In this document: positions 44,081 through 55,619 of the stretch, in pieces
How the letters are laid out: each line of letters begins with the position of its first letter
Numbering within the stretch: position 1 is the first letter of the stretch
Source: Chrysoperla carnea
Lineage: Eukaryota; Arthropoda; Insecta; Neuroptera; Chrysopidae
Assembly: GCF_905475395.1 (NCBI RefSeq)
Contig: NC_058342.1
Span: 15,596,640-15,660,639 of the forward strand
Direction of reading: 5' to 3'
Length of the DNA: 64,000 nt
Position numbers and translations under genes: made by a program
The notes under the pieces: generated by a model
What the model was told of the DNA's origin: nothing
The model's database searches: none
What the model saw: the letters and a program-made list of their open reading frames with translations, nothing else

Positions 44081-44672
44081 AACACCTCGCACAAATTAGA
44101 TGTAATCTGCATTTTGGTCAAACTTTTTCAAATTTTGGCAAATGATAGTTTAGGCCATTCTAAAGAAAGGTTCCCATGGTCACAAGTCATGAAAATGACA
44201 GGATTTCATGTTATAGATAAATTAAAGTAGGGAAATCTACTTATTTGTATAATATATGCCTATGTGTGTATAGGCAAATACATATACATATGTGTATAAC
44301 TACATGCATACGTATATGTTTTTTAATGTAAGGGTGTTGTTTTTTAATTCTTGTTTTTTTGAAGAATATGTTACGAAATTCTAATAAGAAGCAGTGTTAA
44401 ATGTTCAGTGGATCAGTAATATGAAGCGTTAAGATCAATATTTTCAGCTACATATATACGTACATGATTTTTGACAATTAAATTACAAAAATTTTTTTGT
44501 ATAAAAGAGAAATATTTTCCAATTTTAATTTAGCGATAACTTGAAATCCTGTCATTTTCATGCCTTGTGACCATGGGAACTTTTATTCAGAATGACTTAA
44601 AATATCATTCCCCAAAGTTTGAAAATTTTTGACCGAAATGCAGATTACATATAATTTGCGCGAGGTCTTTTC
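44081..44672. repeat. Inverted-repeat element, about 590 bp
   Basis: Arms 44081-44225 and about 44520-44672 are reverse complements: CCTCGCACAAATTAGATGTA with the complement near 44645-44665, ATGACAGGATTTCA with TGAAATCCTGTCAT, and GGTTCCCATGGTCACAAG with CTTGTGACCATGGGAAC. The loop is a TATATGTGTATA-rich stretch. Confidence 0.75.
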
Positions 44673-44679
44673 ATTAAAT

Positions 44680-46250
44680 TCCTACCCATTTTAAGATTAT
44701 TTTCTAGCAATAAGAGCAGCTTTTCTAACAACATTCGACTAAGACACTAAATTTAGTGTCGAATAGTTTTTCAACGCTTAAGAATTCGGTGAGTCTCTAA
44801 CGATTGCCGGGATGGAAATAGGTTTTTGGGTGGTGTAAAAGTCGAGGAGCTTTTCTTTCTAATTTCCTCTTTTTTTATAATTAATATTTAATTTAAATGA
44901 AAAAAACCGGCGAATTTTCTTGATTTTCCGCTTTCCACCTTTTATCGTGGAAAACTGACCCAAAAAATATATAAAAATCCATTTTGCACGACCTTTAGAT
45001 GAGTTGACGCGACTTTACATGCGTAAAAGAATGTATTTTAACTCGGAAGAAACCGCTGCATGTATACATAGTTTTTCCTATGAGAAAAATGCATATTTTC
45101 TTATTTTAAAAATAGTCAATTAAAGCTTAAGATTTGAGTATTTAGCCATAGGATTTTTTGAATTCGATCCAAACTCGCCGAGATTAAACATTTTAAATTG
45201 GTCATTTTTATACATTAAAATGGTTGTAACTTTTTTAAAAGGCATATTTTTGAAAAAAACACAAGAGTAAAAGGTGATTTATTTTGCCCGTTAAGAAAGT
45301 ACTTGCAGCCAAACCCGGCGTTGCTCGCGTTAAAATACATCGCATGTTTAATGGTATAAATAATATTTAAGGATTCATTTTTTAATTGATTGACTGACTT
45401 AAGTCGATGAGAGAGCCTCCTTTTATACCCTGAGGTTGTTCTAGAGGCTTCTGGTTAAAAGAATGTTCGAGGTAAGTGTTTTATTCTATTCTACTAGCTT
45501 CTATTGTACTTTTTCTCGTTACAAAATCGTTTTATTTAATAAAATTTATATCCAGACAGAATATTTTAATATAAATAACTTACTTTTAACAATAAAACCC
45601 TTGAAAAAACACTAAACTTGGTTGAAATTAAAGGATTTTAATTTAGGAAGAAGGTCCAGAAAGTTCGTGTCCGGTTCTGGCTTGATAGTTCTACTGGTCG
45701 TTGAGAGATTGTGCTAACAGGTCTCGGCGGCCAGTTTTAAGTTGATCATGATTATAGTTATCGGTTAAAACAAACTTTTTAGATCTTTTCTAGAATTTTC
45801 TAGAAAATTTCGAATCGATTTTGACCGTTACACACATTTTGGAACTTTCTAGGTCATTCCAGAAATTTGCTTTGAAAATTTCCGGAAGTTCACAAGAGTA
45901 AGAAAAGGTCATAGATATATATTTTTTCACATTTTTGCCACCCACAACCACCCACTTCCACCCACCGCAACCAAACACCCTTACTTTCACCAGAAGACCA
46001 AGAGGTATTTACCGCCCCAACGGGAAGTTGATTGTAGTTGGTGGTCATAGAGAAAACCCTGTCTTCACGTACTAACATTAGTATGTTATATACCTATATA
46101 TTAGATTTTCAAAAATAAAAAACAACTGTTAATTCGTTAACAAATTAATTTGTTTATAACAATTAATAGCCCACTCGCACAATTTTTTTTTACCAATTAA
46201 CTCCTTTGGTCGAAGGTTTACGAAAAGTGCAAACATGTTTATAATTATCT
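44680..46250. other. No gene seen
   Basis: Unassigned. The stretch 45290-45345 holds a phrase around AACCCGGCGTTGCTCGCG that has the look of a dispersed repeat end. Overlapping minus-strand ORFs at 45790-46078 come from a CCACCC-rich low-complexity tract. Confidence 0.35.
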
Positions 46251-46261
46251 AGGTACCATTT

Positions 46262-46610
46262 CTTAACTTCCTTCTCGATATCTAAATCGACGTGTTTTCA
46301 CTCAAAACAATAATCACATCGGGTCAAGTGTTATCAAGGGCGGATATCTTCCATCTTCTGTGTAGTCTATTTAAAAAACCAATCAATCGATTTCATTTTT
46401 TAGAGAATTTTATGCCCTTTCAAATGAGATGTAACAAGGTAGAGGGTTCTATTTGAAATTTCAAATTTGGGGTGGCTAGTGGTGAAGGAATTAAACCTAA
46501 AATTCTCTACGTATCATTTTTTAACTTCCTCCTCTATATCTTAATCGACGTGTTTTCTCTCAAAACAATAACATCACATCAGTTCAAGAATTATTAATAA
46601 CGGATACTCT
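46262..46610. repeat. Direct repeat pair, about 95 bp, spaced about 246 bp
   Basis: Copies at 46262-46350 and 46508-46610 share CTTAACTTCCT-CTC-ATATCT, ATCGACGTGTTTTC and TCAAAACAATAA-ATCACATC. The second copy has a small insertion. Confidence 0.6.
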
Positions 46611-46614
46611 TGAA

Positions 46615-48995
46615 ATGATTACACTGTATGTTGATTAACAATGCAAGGAGTCCCTAACAGTTATGGATGTGATAATTGGTGTTTGGGAGTGTTGAAGTGA
46701 GAAATTTAAGTAACAATACAGTAAATAAGCCGGAAAAAGTGTCAATAGAGGAAAAGTTGGGAAACAACTCCGATTTTAAGAAAACTTTTTATAGCGTGTT
46801 TATAGGACCCCAAGGAACATTCAGCCAAATTAACCTAGTTATAAAGGGGCACAGAAGGGTGGGACTACAAATCCCATGTCATACTACACAGATTCTGTCA
46901 TGAGTCTTCCGAAAATCGTACAATTTGACGCGACAGAATCCGAGTAATCTAACATCGTATTCGTAATCAGCGACCAAATATACCTACTAGATGACAACTT
47001 TAAGCTAAAATAAGCATTTCAAAAAAATTTTTTGTCACCTCCTGGGTTGGAGCAGTTTTTGGGCAACACAGGCCTCCCTCCCTTGACAACTAACACGTTA
47101 CAAAAAGTTTGGCTAAAATCGGTTCTGTTTCCTAACTTTTTCATATAGCCCGGTTTATTAACTGCAGGTACTATAAAATTTTAATTTTTCGAAAATCGAA
47201 TTGCTATCTTTTTAAATGTGTTTTTTACAACCTCTACTTTCACAGTAGTTTAAGGATTCGAGGAGTCCCAAAAACTTTTTCTTATTGGAGTACAGAAGTG
47301 ATCAAATTTTAGAAAAATTAATAATTATGATTCGTATTTTCAACTTAACCACTCAAAAAAAATTTTTCGCCTTCATGTTTTAGACTGCTTGAATCCCTAA
47401 ACTACCGAGGTTATAACTTAACTTCGCGTCGAAAAATACATTTAAATAGATACCACTGTTTAAATATCACAATATATTCTAAGTAAAAATCCATACAATT
47501 TGATATCTCAAAAACTAAGCATGAACCCTAAAAATTTAATTATTTAAATTCGCCTTATTTTGATGAATTCCATAAAAATTAATTGAGAACATAAACGAAT
47601 TAAATAGTATAATGATCTTTATTTGAGAATATGATGCAGAATGTTTTTTTTTACTGACCATGTGATGACTATTGCACAAAATATTGTAACTATCAATATT
47701 TTATCTACGATTTCAATTAAATTAAAACTAATTAATTCAAAATGTATAATTATAAACAATAGTTGTTGACATGATAAGAAACTTCAACAATAAAATTCAT
47801 TGGCAAATATATTTTGCCAATTATTTTGACCTATAACATTGTTTGAATATTTATAAAAATGCCACGCTTGAATATGCGCATGTTTATCAAAGAAAATAAA
47901 AGTAACTATAGCATCCTACAGAACTAAAATTACCTTAAATTGTTACCAACTCAATCGGTAAATTATGTACCGAGTGATTGTAAAAGATTGATTACAACAT
48001 AGTACCATATACTAAATTAAATTTTTATGAAAAATGGGCTTGTTCGGCATAAAATGCGCATTTTAAAAGCACGGGCAAGTATATAAAACCCGTTATATAT
48101 TTTTTCTGTAGTTAGAAAGAGATAGAAAATTTAGGAATGTGCGAAATTTACATTATGTTATGTTAAAAATCCACTGAAAGAAAGGTGTATTAAAAATAAA
48201 TACAAAGTTTAGAGTCCATTTTAAATAGCAATTTTAAATAAGGGGCGATTATTCTTAATATCTACCTAAAATGTTATTACATTTCACCAATGATTCCAAT
48301 GTTCGGGTAATTACTAGTTTTTCGGATACTTTCAGTACTGTCTGGTAATTAAGCGAGCAATTCAATATCATCGAGTAAAACGGGTGGTTAAGAATTTTTT
48401 AAATTTCGACAATTATTTGCATGTTTGCTTGTATTTTAATAGATTTGCATACTTTTTTTATCAAATTTAATGCATTTTGCACTATTTTAACGACTGCTTT
48501 CAAAAGCACAAAAATATGTTCTATCAATTATATGTAATGATATGATTCAACAATGGGCCTTTGCCCTAAAATTTTTGTATTATGCTTCAAACGACGTTCG
48601 TTATCGAACCAAAGCATCGTTTGAGAAATCAATTTTTGGATAACATCAATAACTAGGAAAATATGAAAGATTTAAATGTACAAATAGAAAGAAAGGAAAA
48701 TAGCACTTGGTGACGTCATAGCCTGCAATTGCCATAATAATAATAATAATAATAATAATTCATTTATTGGTTCTTTTTTACACAATACAAAGATCGTACA
48801 AAACAAGTCAAGTTTCATAAAATGGGGAAATGGACAAGATCGGGCATACAGACTAAATTTCAAAAGTTATCTTTTGCTTATATCTTTTATGTTTATCAAT
48901 CGATTTGAACTTTGATTTCAGATCTTGTCATCTATTCTCGCACATTTTCAAATTTTAACGAAAGGTACATTGAAATCGATAACAAGACAAAGACC
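46615..48995. other. No gene seen; ends in a possible LINE tail
   Basis: One 75-codon plus-strand ORF at 46676-46903 has no recognisable domain. At 48735-48761 an AAT run follows, on the minus strand, AACCAATAAATGAATTATTA. This resembles a LINE 3' end with an ATT tail, as at 38975. Confidence 0.4.
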
Positions 48996-49000
48996 TATAT

Positions 49001-49242
49001 TTTTTATTTTGATTTGCTATTGAATTTTCGATAAATCAGTCAATTAAGCATTGGCAACACTGCATAATGATTACACAGAAAAGTGGCTTAAAGTAGGTCG
49101 GTCGTCACGTGACTAGTCACGTTTTTATTTTGATTTGCTATTGAATTTTCGATAAATCAGTCAATTAAGCATTGGCAACACTGCATAATGATTACACAGA
49201 AAAGTCGCTTAAAGTAGTTCGGTCGTCACGTGACTAGTCAAG
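49001..49242 (+). repeat. Recent tandem duplication, two 121-bp units
   Basis: Units 49001-49121 and 49122-49242 differ at only a few positions (for example AAGTGGCTTA/AAGTCGCTTA). Each ends with the palindrome GTCACGTGAC (49104-49113 and 49225-49234), an E-box core. Confidence 0.85.
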
Positions 49243-49844
49243 TTGCCAACTAATTTAAATTCATTGAATTTAAATCTAAGTTATGAATAAAATTAATGAA
49301 CACTGACAATGAAAATATTCGTTTCACAGAAATGTAATAAAATGCTTTACAGATATCGTAAAAGATGAAATTTATACGCCAATTTGACTACTTAAGAGAC
49401 TGAACCCGCCATGATTATAATAATCTTCGGAAAAAAGTCGGATCGCTGCCACTCTCATCCCCGCCATGCCACTTGATTGATAAAAAAGTAATATTTCAAA
49501 AGATTATCCATGAGAATTTCTTTGAAAAGTTAATTCATTAACGAAAAAATACAACAAATGTCGATCATTTTGAAAATTTCTTGAGATGAATTTGATATTC
49601 CCACGATTTCCGACTCTGCCCGAAACTTCAATCAGCTGTTACCAGCAGTGCAACTTAATGTCTGACATCCGCTACAGAAACACCAAAAACCAAAGTTTTT
49701 TTATGTTTTCTTTTTGGAAAGCGCCGTAAGGTAATGTTTTTTTGCATAAACAGAATCTGTGATAAATTCTTAATGATGACAACTTTTTGGAAGCACAATC
49801 ATCGATTCATTATTGTACAGTTAACATTATTGTAGTTCTTCCAT

Positions 49845-50030
49845 AAGGTGCTGTGTTAAAAATCATAATTTTAAAATGAAATAATTCACAACTTTTCCCC
49901 GCAAGAGGCCCTGAAACTGTGTTTATTGTGATCAAGGGACTTTAAACAATCATTTACCGCAAAAAAAAAAAAAAAAATGAACATTCACTGTACTTGCTCA
50001 AACCGTCGAACTACTTTAACGGATGCAATA
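49845..50030. repeat. Repeat D, copy 2 (inverted relative to copy 1)
   Basis: Reverse complement of 28316-28525, with an added A-rich run at 49962-49977. It lies about 390 bp before the IF1 start. Confidence 0.65.
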
Positions 50031-50420
50031 CTTTAAGGGATTTACTGTTAATAAATAAATAATATTTAGTGTAGGTATTTTATTCAATTATTTTTTCGAA
50101 ACTTGCATTTTATTTAATTCTTTAATCGTCTAACTAAGCCATTGGCAAGATAAGATTGCAGAAAAATCAATGTTAATGACCGATGCTATATAATTCCGTG
50201 AAGAAGTTTTATCCTGTTTTATAACTATCAACCATTTAAAATCACTTGTTATTTCGATTAAAAAAAGATTGGGTAATTGCAAGTTACGACAGATTCTATT
50301 TATGTTCACAGATCAAAGGTGTGTGATCTATAATTTGTATGATTTTGAACTTCAAAATTCAATTGAATTATTAATATACCGGTTATAAATTTATAAAAAA
50401 AAAATATTTACTAATACAAA

Positions 50421-53350
50421 ATGAATTCAATTCGTAATATTCTTAAAATTTCTAAGAATAATTTAAATGTAATGAAGTAAGTACTCATCATATATGTATT
50501 ATAAATACAGAAACAAAAATCAATTACGTTCTAGAATTCGAATAGATACGATTCGATAAAAGTCATATAAATTTTTGTGAGCAGTCAATATTTATTAATA
50601 AGTTAAAATTGATTAGAAAGCAATTTTTTAAACAAGCTAAATATATTATTTACTTATGACGTAATCGTTATCTTAGTGTTGCCAGAATGAGTTCAGATAA
50701 AGGTGGAAAAGCTGGTGCAATCCGTGAAGCCGGTGGTGCATTTGGAAAAATGGAAGCTGCTCGTGAAGATGAATTTTTCTATAAACAAGTATGACTTACA
50801 TTTTAATAATTTTCTAACATATCATAGTAAAAATAATATTTGTGCCAAAAGTTTGTTTTTAATTTTAAGTTGGTACAATAATCGTCTTGTTGTTAGGCGA
50901 ATTATTTAAAAGTTGCAAAATTTATCAAAAATGCAATGTAATAATATCTTAGGCTCGTCTAAGGCATATAAATTCTTGATGAATAAATTATTAAAAAACT
51001 CAAATCGTAAGATAAACACAGGGTTTTTCTTGTGAGCTTTCTCCAGAAAAAGGTATCTAAATTCGGCCCAAATATACTATCAGCAAGTATTGCCGTAAAC
51101 AAGGCATTAGATTCCGAGTTATCGCAATTTATAAATGGAAATTTTGTAATTATGTACTAAACAGTGCTCTTAGGATTTGATGGAGGTAATATAATCGAAA
51201 GAACAAAAGACATTTGAGGTCGAAATTAAATACTATAATTCCGATTTTTACGAGATTTTGATTCAAAACTAATTGAATAATATATTTTGGACATTTCTAA
51301 GAAATTTTGGTCATGATTTTTAGGTTAAAATTTTATTATCAACAAATTTGTCGATTATCGAGTGGTTTTGATCAAATTTGATTTGATTAGAATATCAACT
51401 TAATTTATATTTTTGACTATTTTAAACATTTTTTGTATCTTGGCATTTTTTAACTTCATCGTTTTCGAGATATAGGCGTTTAAAAGTTCCTTATAAAAAA
51501 ATAACATATTTTTTCGCAAACATCACTGTTTATCCGTGAGGGCGCAAATTAGTTTAGAACATTATACAGTATGTATTATATGGGAATATCAGTTATGTGT
51601 GTGTGACACGACACTCGTGTTACATAAACATAGCTGTGGCTGTCTAAGAGTGACTATATTTCTACATTTACATGACGTAAAACAAAACGATTGCGTAATT
51701 AACATTGTCTAGACATGATATTTCAACAGTTAGTTCAGTCAATTGTTTGTTTTCACTCGTTTTTTTTTTCTATTTGCACGATTGATTATAAGGAACTTAT
51801 AAATGCGCTCATGCTCGTAAATTTAAGGACGTTCATGCGTCAACCTGTTGTGCTATGTGCGTTCATAGGGAAACAGTATGTAAATTTTAAAGAATTTTAA
51901 ATTAGTAGAAAATAGAAAATTTTTTTGAAATTCTATTAAAAGTTTAAATAATAATTAACTGGTAAAAGTTTCAAGTATGGTTATCGATATAATTTTTAAA
52001 CCTTACTTTTATGCACTTTTTAAACTTAAAATTCAATGAAATTAATTCGATTACAGGATATTTTTCCTGTTTTAAATCATAGAAAATCATTTAAACTATC
52101 GCTTTATCATATTGTTTTTAATTTCTCTACTAATATCGTTGACGCATGGACGTCCTTAAAAAACACACTTTCTGACCAAATTAATAAATAAATATCTAAA
52201 AGGAAAAAAATTAATGCATCTTTGAAATTTTTCAAAGTTGTTATTGTTTATAACAACTTCTTAAAAAAAGTCGACTTTTTAGGGGCGTACCTAACCCCCA
52301 TTTTAGGGAGTAGTTGAGGGTTTTAATCAGTTTTAAAAAAACTATGTATCAAATAAAAACAAAATTCAAATAAAAGTTCTAGCTGAAGTAATTGTGCACA
52401 TTGGACATCAAAGTTTTGTTTTCTGTGTGGCGCCCTCACGGGGAAACATTGATGTTTACGAAAGAATAATTCAAATAAAAGTTGTTAATTGTTTTATAAC
52501 GAATTCAATCAATAAAGTACCATGTTTGATTAAAAAACTTTGGTGTTCATGGCATTCCACCCGTCCCTGTCGTTGGCGAGATGAAGAATGTCAATATTTG
52601 ACATGTTTAATTTTAAGCTTGTAAGACAACCATTACGTTTTCTTCCTCTCGCCAAAGATCCAAAAATCTTACCTGTAAGGATATCATATTCTAGGCACTT
52701 TTTTCTAATAATATGACCCAAGACATTGAGCAGACGAAACCTTAAAGTCTTTATTAGTTCACGGCCTTAATATAAGGAATTAATGATTCAAATAAAAGTT
52801 GATAATTTTTTATAGGGAATAACTTTTACCCTTAAACTTTGGTTCTATCTCTAACGGTTTACGAGATGGATACATTTTCATTTAATTGAATGAGCAAAAA
52901 AACAAAAAAATTCCAATTTAAAATTTGCATATCTCGGTCAATTTTGAATCTTTGAACTTTTTTTTTTTATTTAATGTATAGTTTTTTGTAATTTGTGAAA
53001 AACTGATGATAACTCCCAATTACCCCCTAAAAAGGGAGGTAAGGTACGCCCCTGAGAGGTCGACTTTTTTTAAGAAGATTTTACAACCTAATAAGCAACT
53101 GTGGAAAATTTCAAAGATGCATTAATTTTTTCTTTTTGACAATGATATTTAATTTAATTTTGTACTATTATAAAAACAATTGTGAAAAATCTCCATTAAT
53201 TTATTGTATTTTCTTCCTTAGCAAAAACAACAATTGGCCCAATTAAAGAACGAATTAAACAACGAAATTGGTTTCCATGAGGAACAAATTAAACAACATC
53301 AAGAAGCCATCAAAAGACACAAGGATCGTGTACAAAAATTAGATTCCTAA
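50421..53350 (+). CDS. ATPIF1: Mitochondrial F1-ATPase inhibitor IF1, complete 3-exon gene
   Basis: Binds F1-ATPase in the mitochondrial matrix and stops ATP hydrolysis when the proton gradient fails. Exons 50421-50476, 50677-50788 and 53222-53350, with GT-AG introns of 200 and 2,433 bp, encode 98 aa. Residues 1-23 are basic and hydrophobic without acidic residues, as in a matrix targeting peptide (MNSIRNILKIS). Residues 33-51 carry the family inhibitory core, A-I-R-E-A-G-G-A-F-G-K-M-E-A-A-R-E-D-E. Residues 55-97 form the long Gln/Lys/Glu helix with His75, His82 and His89 in the part that mediates pH-dependent dimer or tetramer formation in mammals. Length fits the family. The start is in exon 1 because only that gives a presequence; Met23 in exon 2 would omit it. 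Intron 2 holds repeats A, C and a LINE piece. Confidence 0.93.
51484..51760 (-). repeat. Repeat A, half copy (A7), in IF1 intron 2
   Basis: Begins with GTTCCTTATAAAAAAATAAC and GTTTATCCGTGAGGGCGCAA and runs to the end (CAGTCAATTGTTTGTTTTCACT). The GACAGACGG half is missing. The sequence just before it (51340-51490) is a fragment of the 11751-12521 family. Confidence 0.65.
52180..53145. repeat. Foldback element C copy in IF1 intron 2, interrupted
   Basis: Left arm 52180-52520 and right arm 52770-53145 match the arms at 31435-32772 (AAAAAATTAATGCATCTTTG; GGGGCGTACCTAACCCCC; GCATATCTCGGTCAATTTTG; GATGCATTAATTTTTTC). The middle is occupied by a LINE fragment. The right end is 76 bp from the IF1 exon 3 acceptor. 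Confidence 0.7.
52521..52770 (-). mobile_element. LINE reverse-transcriptase C-terminal fragment
   Basis: Minus-strand open frame with G-H-I-I-R-K, then Y-D-I-L-T-G-K-I, an A-R-G-R-K-R-N-G-C-L basic patch and D-I-L-H-L-A-N-D-R-D-G-W. This is the end of endonuclease/reverse-transcriptase polyproteins of insect non-LTR elements, which normally read G-x-x-x-G-R-R-K or similar. The RT core is absent. Confidence 0.65.
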
Positions 53351-53541
53351 ATCAATTTGCTGCCGTGAAAATTTTTGTTGATACGGTTTTTTGTATGGGA
53401 TACATGATTGGTTTGGTAAAATGAATTAAAAGTTATTAATTTCTGCGGCAAAATTTCACCTTAGCTTATCTAATACAACTGTGTAACACAGTATATAATG
53501 TAGTACTTTGTTAACATAATATATTAACGTTTTTTTTCGTA

Positions 53542-53547
53542 AATAAA
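53542..53547 (+). terminator. Candidate IF1 polyadenylation signal AATAAA
   Basis: AATAAA 192 bp after the IF1 stop codon, 30 bp before the inverted-repeat element at 53577. Confidence 0.5.
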
Positions 53548-53576
53548 AGAGTAATTATTATTCGTAATCCTTTTAT

Positions 53577-54066
53577 AATAGGGTATTATCGTTAGTCAAA
53601 AATAAATTATGAAATTTGAAAAAAGTTAAAATTTTTGTAAAAATATACTTAAATATTCTGATTTCGAGTCATAAAAGCACATTTTTCTTTTATAATTTTA
53701 AAATTAAAAATCGTAATTTTTAAACTGTATATCACGTGACCCATCAGTTAGTTCAGTTTAGACAGCTGGGTATAATATATCCATAGATAATAAGTATTTA
53801 TATTTATTATAATCAGATGTCTATGAACATATCTGTCAAATTTATTTGTGTTTTTTCGTATGATGATATCCATATTACGTCATCAAATTGGATGCCTGCG
53901 TTTTTTAACAGTTTAAAAAAGGTTTAAAATTTAATTTTAGTTTTTGACAAGAAAGCGTGTGTATTTTTAAATACACGTGTATAGCGTGTGTATAAATTTT
54001 TTGTGGCTTTTTATTAGCAAAATCAACATTTTGAAGAACTTTTTAATAGGGTATTTTTACCCTATT
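53577..54066 (+). mobile_element. 490-bp MITE-like copy, left member of an inverted pair
   Basis: Starts AATAGGGTATTATCG and ends TTTTACCCTATT, so it has its own short inverted ends. It is the reverse complement of 57737-58230 across almost the whole length (CATAAAAGCACATTTTTCTT, TATCACGTGA, ATCCATAGATAATAAGTATT, GACAAGAAAGCGTGTGTATT). This copy has about 40 extra bases at 53967-54007. The 60-codon ORF inside is not considered coding. Confidence 0.75.
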
Positions 54067-54069
54067 CTA

Positions 54070-55550
54070 AAATCACCTTACGTGGAAACAAAAGCAAGCA
54101 TAGATAAGAAGAAAAAAATGACCCAAAAGGAAAAAAAATTAAAAAAATTGAAGAAGTAAAGGAAATAATTGGGTTTGAAGACGAATATAACTAAAACAAA
54201 TTTTTATTATTGCCAAATAAAAGATACTTTTGCATCTTAATAGTCTTTTAAATCAATTTTGAGGATAAAAATACCTGCATTATATTTTGTCCGGAAATTT
54301 GATTTAAATCCTCCACTGTGCGCCGCTAAAGAGTTTCATAGGCTTTTTCACCATGTCAAAAGCGCAAGAAGGTATTAAATCTAGTAACATTTGATTATGT
54401 TACAGTTAGACATTTACAGGCCCATGCACAGGAATCTTCCAAGAGAGGAGTTCAAACACGCGAACAGAAGGCCATGTTATAAAGTCAATAAAAACAAGAA
54501 ATTATTTTTTACGAGTAAGAGAACATTAAGAGGTACAGAAAAAAACATTTCCAAAACTCTGTGTGAATCGATCCTCTACCCCGCTAACTAAACTGTTTAG
54601 CCAATCTTCAAACACTTTCGATCTAAGGTATGTTTTGAGACGAAAAGGAGCGTTCAAACGTTGCTGTTGTCACAGGTAAAACTGCCACAATGCTAAGCAT
54701 TTACTAGACATTCGGAAACGCATCTTTATTTCAAATATCGAGTTCTTCGAGTGTATTTTTTCCACACCGTTCGGCAATGCGTTTTCTTTAAAGTTGAACT
54801 TCGTCGACCTAGATGATGAAAAAAGAATGTACCGAGTTCAAAATATGCATGGATATCTGATTCGTCAGTGGAAATTCGTCTCATAAATGGGTGCATTTAC
54901 AGGACTATTTTGTCAATTCAAATTTTACGTTTGCAGATTCTCAATGGGAGGAGTTTTGACCCCCAAAACCCCTCCCTTGCGCACGCGCCTGGACATTTAT
55001 GTCACATAAACCATGTACCTGTTCCTTTGTTTACTGCCACAATTATAACGACTGTGGGATGAATTCTTTTTTAAGAAAAACAAGCAATTTTATTTAAATA
55101 TTTATTCCATAAATTAATTCACAAATACATTGACATTTTTCTATAATAATAATAAACAATTAATCTCTGAAATAAATTTATAAAGTTTTTTTTTAAATTT
55201 ATAAATACGAACATAGTAAAAGAAAATGTCTCAGATAACTTAAAATACGAAATTTTTATTTTAATGTAAATTATAAATAAAATAATTTTTATAAATTACG
55301 CAGAGAAGCCGCTCAGAGGGTTCACGAATAAAAAAATATGCCACGGAAATTTCTGTTAGGTTCATGTTCATGTAAAATGTCGTTAACAAGGAATGGGCGG
55401 ATCTTTGAAAATGTTCTAACTGGATCTGGCAACAGAGTGAGAACCACCTCTCCAAGGTGATTGAGAAGGATAATAAGTGAGAGATAATGATTATTAATGC
55501 GCATGTCTTGATATAAAATATAAAATCCTGGCACGTATTTACAACATAAT
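54070..55550. other. No gene seen
   Basis: Short ORFs at 54391-54591 and 54868-55062 have no recognisable domain. The stretch 55060-55550 may belong to the 3' UTR of the LINE downstream (minus strand), but I see no tail. Confidence 0.35.
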
Positions 55551-55619
55551 ACTTGCCATTTAATAATTAAACTTTACTAACCTGTGATACATGTCTACTT
55601 TAAAGTATTCCTTGCAAAT

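Noticed and set aside
45788-45822. Heat-shock-element-like run of alternating GAA and TTC (GAATTTTCTAGAA)
   Set aside because: No gene or promoter nearby, and such strings are expected in AT-rich DNA; similar phrases occur inside repeats at 31970 and 43070.
46676-46903. 75-codon plus ORF
   Set aside because: No domain, splice context or codon pattern suggests coding.
50703-50909. 68-codon ORF
   Set aside because: Out-of-frame shadow across IF1 exon 2 and its intron.
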